DNA of 53,723 bases from Candidatus Thalassarchaeum betae. GTDB lineage: Archaea; Thermoplasmatota; Poseidoniia; Poseidoniales; Thalassarchaeaceae. The DNA lies in contig JAKUUO010000005.1 of NCBI GenBank assembly GCA_022448665.1, positions 16,343-70,065 on the forward strand. Direction: 5' to 3'. Both the position numbers and the translations under genes were made by a program. Positions 33,995 through 42,000 of the stretch are shown here, piece by piece; the first letter of the stretch is position 1; the number at the start of each line of letters is the position of its first letter. The notes beneath the pieces are model-generated. The model did not search any database and was not told the origin of the DNA. It saw only the letters and a program-made list of their open reading frames with translations.

Positions 33995-36067
33995 ATGAGT
34001 GAAAAAAAACCATCAACGGGAAAACAGAAGCAGATTGCGATTAGTGAATTCTTCGAGAAGAACAAACACTTCCTAGGCTTCGATTCATTGCAGAGAGCCA
34101 TAATCACCGCAGTGAAGGAATCGGTTGACAACTCGCTCGATGCTTGTGAGGAGGTGCGAATCCTCCCCGACATCAGAATCGAGGTGAAACGCCTCGAGGG
34201 AAACAGAGTGGAGTTGATCACTCAGGACAACGGTCCGGGCATACCGAGAGATTCCATCGAGCATGTCTTCGGCAAGTTCCTGCTCGGCTCCAGATTCCAC
34301 GCCATCCGGCAGACGCGAGGCCAGCAAGGAATAGGCATCACTGGTGTTGTGATGTACAGCCAGCTCACGACCGGTGCGAAAACCCGCGTTGTCTCGAAAG
34401 TGGAGGATGACGCCACGGCGGTCTTCGTTGACCTAGGCATAGACACTAGGAAGAACAAGGCTATCAAATCAGGTGAGATCAGAGGCACCTGGATTGACAA
34501 CGTCACGGGAGAAGAGGTCGATCATGGCCTGCGAATCGAGACCGTGATGAATGCCAAGTACCAACGAGGCAAGCAATCAGTGTACCAATACCTCAGGATG
34601 ACCTCGATTGTCAATCCCCACGCCACAATCACACTTACAGTCCAAGACAAAGATGGTGAAATCATTGAGGAGGGGCACTGGGAGAGGACCACCGACAGAC
34701 TGCCCAGAGTGGTTAAGGAGATCAAGCCGCATCCACATGGAATACATCTCGGTACTCTACAGAGAATGCTACGCGAAGCCGAGGAGAGGAAAATGACCTC
34801 GTTCCTGAGGCACAACTTCTCAGGCATCAGCATGAGGGCGGCCAGAGAAATACTCGAGAAGGCCGGGTTGGACGAGAGCAGACAGCCGCGTCGAATCAGA
34901 GCGGAGGAGGCTCAACTCATCGTGAATTCCTTCCAGAAAGTGAAGGTCCTCAATCCACCCACCGATTGTCTGTCGCCTATCGAGGACCTCCTAATCAAGA
35001 AGGGGCTGTCCAAGGCGATCGATTCTCGCTTCGCATCCACCGCCACAAGAGAGCCCCAAGTCACACAGGGGAATCCATTCCAAGTCGAGGTCGGTTTGGT
35101 GTTTGGTGGTGACCTCAACGCCGACAGCCCAATTGAGATTCTCAGATTCGCCAATCGAGTTCCTCTGATGTACCAGCAAGGCGGGTGTCTTCTGACTAAA
35201 GCGTTGGAATCAGTAGATTGGAAGAGATACGGGTTGGAACAGCCCGGCGGTCGCGGAATCCCCAAGGGCCCCGCCGCGGTACTCGTTCACCTCGCTTCGA
35301 CCAACGTGCAATTCACCAGCGAGGCAAAGGAAGCCGTGGCAGCTAACGAGGAGGTCTTGGAGGAGATCAGGAGGGCCCTGCTAGAGGTCGGGCGTGGATT
35401 GAAGAATCATCTGAAGAAGAGTTCGCAACGCAAGAAGGCGCAAGAGAAGTTTGAGTTGATCAACGTCATACTTCCGGAGATATCAAAAAAATCCTCTCAA
35501 CTCCTCGACAGGGAAGAGCCCGATCTCGCTCCCGTCATCACCCAGATCATGAACGCTGTTTTCTGCGAGGAGGAGCTCGGTTGGGACAAAGAGCGAAAGC
35601 TCGCCACTTGTGAGATAACCGTGTTCAACTACACAGCTAGGGCCCGTGCATACACTATTCTAGCCAAGTGGCCTGAAAGTGATTCTGTTGCTATGAAGGA
35701 AAATCCGATGGGAGGCAGGAAGGAGGCCCATGGGTTGTGGGCCTGGAGGCTCGATACGCTGAACCCAGGCGCTTCGACCACCATCTCATTCTCACTCTCA
35801 GGACTCGGCAGGGGCGATTGGGGCGATACAGACATCTTCTTCCGTGGCAATGGAGACATAATAGGAGCCACCAAGATTGATGAGAAACTATTGGAGGAAC
35901 TGAGGAACAGAGAGGCCTTGCGTGCTGCTGAAGAGGAGGTTCGGAGCAAGGATGACCCCGTGATAGATGGTCTCGCTGAGAGAGCCGAAGACCCACTGCA
36001 GGACCCTGCGCGTGAGAAGATATTCGACATGGGGTCGTTAGCGCCTGATCAGGAGGTGGTCGAATGA
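33995..36067 (+). CDS. top6B: DNA topoisomerase VI subunit B
   Basis: This protein has about 690 residues from the ATG at 33995; an upstream in-frame start at 33908 adds an unconserved stretch. It is the ATPase subunit of type IIB topoisomerase. GHKL motifs: AVKESVDNSLDACEE (N box), DNGPGIPRD (G1), FGKFLLGSRFHAIRQTRGQQGIGI with ATP-lid residues, then the helix-2-turn-helix and transducer domain with PLMYQQGGCLLTKAL. The complex relaxes and decatenates DNA by double-strand passage. The stop overlaps the top6A start (ATGA at 36064-36067), indicating coupled translation. Confidence 0.96.
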   Translation: MSEKKPSTGKQKQIAISEFFEKNKHFLGFDSLQRAIITAVKESVDNSLDACEEVRILPDIRIEVKRLEGNRVELITQDNGPGIPRDSIEHVFGKFLLGSRFHAIRQTRGQQGIGITGVVMYSQLTTGAKTRVVSKVEDDATAVFVDLGIDTRKNKAIKSGEIRGTWIDNVTGEEVDHGLRIETVMNAKYQRGKQSVYQYLRMTSIVNPHATITLTVQDKDGEIIEEGHWERTTDRLPRVVKEIKPHPHGIHLGTLQRMLREAEERKMTSFLRHNFSGISMRAAREILEKAGLDESRQPRRIRAEEAQLIVNSFQKVKVLNPPTDCLSPIEDLLIKKGLSKAIDSRFASTATREPQVTQGNPFQVEVGLVFGGDLNADSPIEILRFANRVPLMYQQGGCLLTKALESVDWKRYGLEQPGGRGIPKGPAAVLVHLASTNVQFTSEAKEAVAANEEVLEEIRRALLEVGRGLKNHLKKSSQRKKAQEKFELINVILPEISKKSSQLLDREEPDLAPVITQIMNAVFCEEELGWDKERKLATCEITVFNYTARARAYTILAKWPESDSVAMKENPMGGRKEAHGLWAWRLDTLNPGASTTISFSLSGLGRGDWGDTDIFFRGNGDIIGATKIDEKLLEELRNREALRAAEEEVRSKDDPVIDGLAERAEDPLQDPAREKIFDMGSLAPDQEVVE

Positions 36068-37179
36068 GTTTCTCCAGCAGAAAGAAGTCGAAAGAGGAGG
36101 TGATTCAGGCGCTGCACGGAGTCGCCTCAGAGATGCACGACAAGATGGTGAAGGGGGTCCCTCCAACCATGACGCTACCGGTGCGCTCGAAGAGCAACAT
36201 CGGATTCGACCAGAAGCTCGGGGTCTACAAGTACGGAAAGAAGAAGACCGTGCGAGATGCGACAAGCCTCGGCTCCGCTAGGCAGCTTCTCCGTTCACTG
36301 CATGTCACGGAGTTCGTCGAACAGATGATTCATGCCGGCAAGACTTCTACCCTCAGGGAGATGTACTACATCTCCGAAGGCTGGGGTAACGGGAAGTTCC
36401 ACTCCCAGAATGAGAGCAACAACCTTGCTGAGGATTTGGAGATAATAACCAAGTGCCTGCGTGAGGACTTTCGACTCAGACCGGAGGACGACGGTGCTAG
36501 AATAATCGGCAACGTGACTTTCGAAGAACGTAACCGCCGCGGAAACTGGATGCGCATCAACTGCCGAGACGATGTGGGTGACTCCGGCTATGGGGTGCCG
36601 TACAATGTGGAGTCGGAGAAACTCAGACTGATTGAGGAGGATATCGATTTCGTCATGGCGATAGAGACCGGGGGCATGTTCGACCGACTCATCGAAAACG
36701 GTTTCGATGAGGAGGCGCGATGTGCTCTGGTCCACCTGAAGGGGCAGCCCGCACGCTCGACCCGCCGGATAATGCGTCGAATGAGTGACGAATGGAAGAA
36801 GCCTGTCGTAGTGTTCACCGACTGCGACCCTTGGTCGTTCCGAATCTACGCCAGCATTGCATACGGAGCCATCAAGACGGCTCATATCTCGGAGTACCTC
36901 GCTACTAAGGGCGCAATCTACCTAGGGATAACCGCTGACGATATACTCGCCTATGATCTGCCTAGCGACGATTTGTCGAAGCAAGACTTGGGTGCACTTG
37001 AAGCCGAGTTGAGTGATCCTCGGTTCTCGACAGGGTGGTGGCAGCAGCAGATTGAGATGATGAAGGAGTTGGGGAAGAAGGCCGAGCAGCAGTCGCTTGC
37101 CAAGTACGGTCTTGATTTCGTCACGGACACCTATCTGCCGGAGAAGCTCGCTCATCCTGATGTGGGGCTCGGATACTGA
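36064..37179 (+). CDS. top6A: DNA topoisomerase VI subunit A (Spo11 family)
   Basis: This 371-residue protein cleaves and rejoins DNA in topoisomerase VI. The 5Y-CAP (winged helix) domain has STLREMYYISEGWG, with the catalytic tyrosine at Tyr102 (second Tyr of the pair). The Toprim domain has AIETGGMFDRL (Glu) and VVFTDCDPWSFRIYASIAYG (metal-binding DxD). NVTFEERNRRGNWM and AYDLPSDDLSKQDLG are also typical. It overlaps top6B by four bases. The archaeal pair is homologous to eukaryotic Spo11 and plant Top6. Confidence 0.96.
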   Translation: MSFSSRKKSKEEVIQALHGVASEMHDKMVKGVPPTMTLPVRSKSNIGFDQKLGVYKYGKKKTVRDATSLGSARQLLRSLHVTEFVEQMIHAGKTSTLREMYYISEGWGNGKFHSQNESNNLAEDLEIITKCLREDFRLRPEDDGARIIGNVTFEERNRRGNWMRINCRDDVGDSGYGVPYNVESEKLRLIEEDIDFVMAIETGGMFDRLIENGFDEEARCALVHLKGQPARSTRRIMRRMSDEWKKPVVVFTDCDPWSFRIYASIAYGAIKTAHISEYLATKGAIYLGITADDILAYDLPSDDLSKQDLGALEAELSDPRFSTGWWQQQIEMMKELGKKAEQQSLAKYGLDFVTDTYLPEKLAHPDVGLGY

Positions 37180-37201
37180 TTGAGAAGCCTGATAGCGCAA
37201 C

Positions 37202-37222
37202 GCCACAACCTGCGGTTGTGGC
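37202..37222. other. 9-bp perfect hairpin after top6BA
   Basis: GCCACAACC (37202-37210) and GGTTGTGGC (37214-37222) pair perfectly around a TGC loop, 22 bases after the top6A stop and ten bases before the probable ATG (37233) of the next gene. No T-run follows, so it is not a classical intrinsic terminator. It may protect the 3' end of the top6 message or affect translation of the downstream gene. An in-frame GTG at 37218 lies inside the right arm, which argues against that GTG being the start. Confidence 0.4.
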
Positions 37223-37232
37223 AGAAGGAGCG

Positions 37233-37955
37233 ATGCAGTGGGCGAAGCGTCTCTCAGGCGCCTCCTTCCTGCTTATGCTGATTGGCATGGTCGTCTACTA
37301 CAATGTCATGCCGGATATGTTCGATGAATTTGATCCGGGCCAGCGACACATGCTGGAGCTCGAGGGAGGGGAGAGTGGTGAGATCTACCTAGAAGAATTG
37401 GGGCAATACGTCGCCCTTAGGCTCGCAGACGAAGGTTCGCCTGCCGCTGAACTCAAGTTAATCGACTATGCTGGTGAAGAGGAAACGGGCACTGCTCCTA
37501 CCGTTATAGACGTCATCAGGGTTGGCGAGGACGACACTAGGTACGCCCCTGTTAGAGTATTCAGGTCAGCAGAGTCAGGAAACTACACCCTCCACAACGA
37601 CGGGGATACTATACTTTGGTTCGTTGATGACATTGCTTGGCAGGCCGCTCTGTTTGGAGAACCTTGGTTCTTGGTGGTGGTGTTCGGTTGCTGCATGGGA
37701 CCAATAGTAGGGTTGATTGGTCTGATTTTAGCATTGATCGGGTGGAGTCGGCGCAGGAAGTCCGAATCTCCTGTCGTCATGACCAAGGAAGGTCGATTGC
37801 CGACCACAGACGAGTTGTACCGGCAGCATCGCGGCCTGCCCCAAAGCGAAGCAAGGCAGAGCGTTCCCGATCCATTCGTGGGTCAGGTTCCGGTCGCTGA
37901 AGAGGCTCGGAGAGAGGAAAGTGGGGCGGACTGGCGCGGTTGGGACGAAGGGTAA
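37233..37955 (+). CDS. Membrane protein of unknown function, two transmembrane helices
   Basis: This protein of about 240 residues shows one N-terminal hydrophobic helix (ASFLLMLIGMVVYYNVM), about 110 residues of acidic, beta-rich sequence, and a second long hydrophobic helix (WFLVVVFGCCMGPIVGLIGLILALIGW). A basic stop-transfer (SRRRKS) and a cytosolic tail of about 65 residues rich in Glu, Arg and Pro follow. The acidic loop (SGNYTLHNDGDTILWFVDD) is therefore probably outside and resembles a small beta-sandwich. No family is recognised. The ATG at 37233 follows AAGGAG closely; GTG at 37218 is an alternative. It faces the next gene with adjacent stops. Confidence 0.7.
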   Translation: MQWAKRLSGASFLLMLIGMVVYYNVMPDMFDEFDPGQRHMLELEGGESGEIYLEELGQYVALRLADEGSPAAELKLIDYAGEEETGTAPTVIDVIRVGEDDTRYAPVRVFRSAESGNYTLHNDGDTILWFVDDIAWQAALFGEPWFLVVVFGCCMGPIVGLIGLILALIGWSRRRKSESPVVMTKEGRLPTTDELYRQHRGLPQSEARQSVPDPFVGQVPVAEEARREESGADWRGWDEG

Positions 37956-38249
37956 TTATTGCCTCTTTCTGATTACAATCATGACCACCGAGGCGAGCAG
38001 TGAGGCGGCACCCAGGTATCCTAACATCTGACCCGCAGAAGCGACTTGTTTCCTCAAGTCGCGGGCATCCTGGCACTGGCCCTCGTCCGCACCGATTATC
38101 TGGCCTATTGTCCCGGCCTCGTCGTCGCATTCCTCTGCAATCCTCTCTTCCAAGTAATCATCAGCGAAAGAGGCCCCCCAAGACAATCCTAGCAACAGCA
38201 AACCTGCTATGACTAGAATTGTGACTAGTACAGTCTTGCCGGTTCCCAT
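37956..38249 (-). CDS. Small membrane protein with two transmembrane helices
   Basis: This 97-residue protein has an N-terminal helix (TVLVTILVIAGLLLLGLSWG), an acidic loop with two Cys (AEECDDEAG and GQCQDARDL) that could form a disulfide if it is outside, and a second helix (MLGYLGAASLLASVVMIVI) ending in RKRQ. No family is recognised. It diverges from the winged-helix regulator gene across 89 bases and converges on the preceding membrane protein gene with no intergenic base. Confidence 0.65.
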   Translation of the reverse strand: MGTGKTVLVTILVIAGLLLLGLSWGASFADDYLEERIAEECDDEAGTIGQIIGADEGQCQDARDLRKQVASAGQMLGYLGAASLLASVVMIVIRKRQ

Positions 38250-38284
38250 GACAGTTTCATCAGTTCGACAGATATTATCCTATG

Positions 38285-38332
38285 CTCAAGTTGGGTTTTT
38301 AGAAGGCCTTCACTACCCAACCTCAGGTTGGG
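38285..38332. promoter_or_regulatory. Direct and inverted repeats in front of a winged-helix regulator gene
   Basis: CTCAAGTTGGG (38285-38295) and CTCAGGTTGGG (38322-38332) are near-identical direct copies 37 bases apart. The second copy is also the right half of a perfect inverted repeat CCCAACC-TCA-GGTTGGG (38316-38332) that ends six bases before the GTG start at 38339. An AT-rich ATATTATC (38272-38279) lies upstream as a TATA candidate. The layout suits autoregulation by the encoded DNA-binding protein. Confidence 0.5.
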
Positions 38333-38338
38333 AAGTCA

Positions 38339-39076
38339 GTGGTCGGTTTCGATGAGGCGCTCTCGATACTCGAGAACCCCACCCGACGCCAGATTCTGAG
38401 GCGTCTAGTGAAGGAGCCCCACTACCCCTTGCAACTCTCTGAGTTACTGGATGTGAGCCAGCAAGCGGTGGTAAAGCACCTCAAGGTCCTAGAGGAATCG
38501 GGATTCGTAGATTCCGAGCGTGTCCCCTCGGAGAAGGGAGGGCCACCGACGAAGATGTACAAGGTCAGCCAGTCATTCTCACTGCGACTCGATCTCGGAC
38601 CTGACCTTTTCCGCGCGGAGCACAGGAAGATGCCCGCCGGGGGCCCGATGCGTTTGTCCAACAGACTCCCCAAGGATCTGGATAGCGTCGTTGACCGACT
38701 GGGGACCCGTCGTAAACTGCCTATGGTCGAGGCCATGGGAATTCTCGCCGAGCTTGATTCCGCCCTGGAACGCATAGACGAGCACAGGGACGCTGTGATT
38801 GCGCTTCACCAACAGGTGATGCGCAAGGTCTCGCCGAGTATTACTGATCATTCTGAGTCTTACGAGGAGCGCCAACTTGCACATGCCATAATGAATCAGC
38901 CTCGCAGACCCTTGGACTTGGACACCTTCTCCCAGGGTCTCCGCATCCAGTCAATGCACGCTGAGGAGATGATGGAGAGTCTGCGCGAGCGCCTGATGCG
39001 CGACTTCGCAGCCAGCCAAGGCAGTCTGGTCGCCGCCCGAGAGGGTACGCCTCTGCCTTGGTGGTTGGCACGGTGA
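38339..39076 (+). CDS. ArsR-like winged helix-turn-helix transcriptional regulator
   Basis: This 245-residue protein starts at GTG. Residues 1-80 form a winged helix: DEALSILENPTRRQILRRLV, LQLSELLDVSQQAVVKHLKV (recognition helix) and LEESGFVDSERVPSEKGG with PTKMYKVS as the wing. This resembles ArsR/SmtB- and PadR-like archaeal regulators in which RQILRRL and HLKVLEESG are typical. No metal-binding Cys cluster is seen. Residues about 120-230 are helical and could form a dimerisation or ligand domain. Target genes are unknown; repeats just upstream suggest self-control. It converges on the giant surface gene at 39080. Confidence 0.82.
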   Translation: MVGFDEALSILENPTRRQILRRLVKEPHYPLQLSELLDVSQQAVVKHLKVLEESGFVDSERVPSEKGGPPTKMYKVSQSFSLRLDLGPDLFRAEHRKMPAGGPMRLSNRLPKDLDSVVDRLGTRRKLPMVEAMGILAELDSALERIDEHRDAVIALHQQVMRKVSPSITDHSESYEERQLAHAIMNQPRRPLDLDTFSQGLRIQSMHAEEMMESLRERLMRDFAASQGSLVAAREGTPLPWWLAR

Positions 39077-39079
39077 GTC

Positions 39080-42000
39080 TCAGAAGACCATGTCTTCTTC
39101 GTCTTCCAGATTGGCAACTAGGCTACTCTTCTCGGCGAACCTAGTTAGGGCTTCCATTCTGCGTCCATACATCACCACGCCGACGACCCCGATCAGAGCG
39201 AAAGTGACTCCGAGGATGATGGCCGGTATAGAGTACTGAGCAATCACTTCGACGCCCACGTCTAGAATCCCCAGATTGGAACCCATCTTCTTCTCAACTT
39301 TCCAGATGTTGTTGGTCTCGTCGGTTTCGACAATGATGTTGTCGGGATCTACGACCACGAACACATCGTGGCTGCCTGCTTCTACCATGTAGAGTAAAGC
39401 AATTTGCGGGGGGTCCTCATCGTTAGAATCAGGCATGATTGCCTCGACGATTTGCCGGTAGACGATGTTGTCCTCCTTGCATCCGTTCCTCTTGATTTCG
39501 GATTTCGTCTGGTCATCAGCAGAACACAGGATGATATTGACATCGGTTGCATGGGCATTGCCGTTATTGACGACTTGGACGTTGACGGAGAGCATTGCTC
39601 CAACATCGCCTCTGTATGTTGCTACTTCAACATCGAGGATATCCAAATCAGGGGCTCTTAGACGGAGTTCGATGATTTGTTCGTTGGTATCACAATTGGG
39701 TCGGTAGTTGTCCGGGAGCCCGTCTTTGTTCTCATCGAGAGTGCAAGAGTCATCCCAGACCGCGGTCTCATCGTGGTCTCCGCCGGCCTCGGCCGAGCCG
39801 AAGGAAGAGAGGACCTTGATGCCGATTTCCCTGTTGGCCAGAGCGGCCGCAGGATCGATTCCGATAATCACAACTATTTGCAGAGTGGAGTACGCAGGCA
39901 TGTTTGGCAGGGTCAGTGCAGCGGTTTGTGCTGAGAGGTAGCAACCCTCTGCGGGTGCATCATCACCCAGCACCAGAACGATGCACGGCTTCTCTGTCGG
40001 ATACTCCGTGTTGAAGTCCTCGAGCAGCGCGAAAGAAATCTGCCACCCACTCAGCGTGTTCAGCCCTGGGACCGTGTCCCAACCCCCATCAGGGGCTATC
40101 GTGTGGTTGTGCAAAGTGGGTTGGTCATCCACGTTGCCGTAATTGGTCACGTTCATGGTGAATCTCACGATTCTACCAGGGGCGGTCGTCTTGATTCGAC
40201 TCTCAACCAACGGGTCAACGTCGATCCTCATGTCATGGAACTCAACAATCTCGATCTGAAGTTCGATGGTGTCACGCAGCTTGGTTCCCTCGTAGGCTTC
40301 CTCGCTGAGGACATGTAAAATCAAGGTGTATTGGCCAGCATGGGTCATCTCAGGAACGTTGATCCATATTGGAATCGTCTGCGACTCGTCGCGATCCAGC
40401 TCTTGGAACAGTATCCTCGGGACTTCTATGTCCCAGACGTGCGACCCCCCGAACGAGTCGGTAATCGAACCGACAGCAATGTCGTACCTGTCGGCTCCGT
40501 TCCCGATGTTCTCGACCGTAGTGTCCAATTGATAGGACTGGCCTGGATGTAATGCGAGTATGGTCTCGGGGACGGACGCCTCTAGGCTGTACTCCTGAAT
40601 CACGTTGGTGAGTAGGACCACAGAGTCCCGCACACGCGGCGCGCCTTCGAGATGCGCCTTCACAGTGACCGAGTCCCCCAACCCAGCAGTGGCGTTGAAT
40701 GGCGCGCACATGATTGCCGTGACTGTGAATGGAGTGTCGATCACGGACCAATAGCGCGGTGAGCTGTCGGGTATCCCGTTGCCCCCTGGTGCTTCGGAGA
40801 AGTCCAAATCGACGGTCCAGTGGTCGAACCTCCATGTCTGCTCTGAAATCTCCGGAGGTCTTTCCTCGGGGCCACCTGGTGTAGTGAATATCAAGTGGCC
40901 GGGGGTGAAGTGCTTGGTGACCAGTATGTCGAACTCAGAGCATTCTCCCGGTAGCACGTACTGGGTAGTGTCACCCAGTTGGAAGACGATGTTTCCGGTA
41001 CTCTTTATCGAGACGTTGATCCATAACTCAAGGACATCGAAGGTCCCCTGATCGATAGACAGCACAGGCTCTCCAGTGGACCACCCCTTCAGATAAATCA
41101 CGAAGGTCCCTGGCTCTTGAGAGGTGGGTACGCTAACTTGCAGGTTGCGGGTCACCGATTGATCCGGATCCAAGGATAAAGAAGTCGGGAAGGTAATACC
41201 CCAACCGAACGGTAAGGCCCATTCGACTTGGCCCTCTAAGGTGGATGGGTCGTAGAAGGCGAACGTGTCGTACACGTTTCCTGTATTCGTCACCGTAATC
41301 GAGAATATTGCGGATTGTCCCTGTTCGACGTCGACTTGGAAGTGGCTGGTATCGAGATTGATACCGTGAACCACGTCCATCAGCGTCAGAGTGAGTCTCT
41401 CGTCTTGTATGGCTGGGTCCTTGTAGGACACCGCGGACACCGTAATCGTCGCCAGTTCATCTGAGTGGGCCTGATAAATCGATGGAGCGCGGACACGCAT
41501 GTACATCGGGATTACGTCTCCTCCTCGGAGGAACACAGGGGTGGAATCGAAAATCGGCGTGTGGTTCGTGGTGAAAAACAGGGAAACGGTCCAGTTGTTG
41601 GGAACGCCTTTCATGGTCACGGTGAATGTGTCTGCAACCAACTCGGCCGGCCCGGGGGTCGGATTCGAGATTGTCATGTTGTACAGGGTCTGCTCACCGG
41701 GCTCGATGGTGTGATAGTAGGTCTCGGACTCGTCGAGAGCGACCTCGACGAGGCCGGTCAGTATGTGCACGTAGCACAGCGTGTAGGAACCGCCGTTGCT
41801 TATTTCGCTGCACTTGTTAGTGTCTGCCCAAGCGACGTGGGCCCCGCTTCCCAGGTCATTGGCGAAAGCAGGGGGCTGGCCAAGGTCAGGCACGGCGGGT
41901 GAGTTCGGCCCCAGCTTGTCCGACACCCACTCAGTAACCGGGATTATCTCCCACGGGTCAAGGATGCCAACTGCGAGTGAGTTCAACGGGAAACCCTCAG

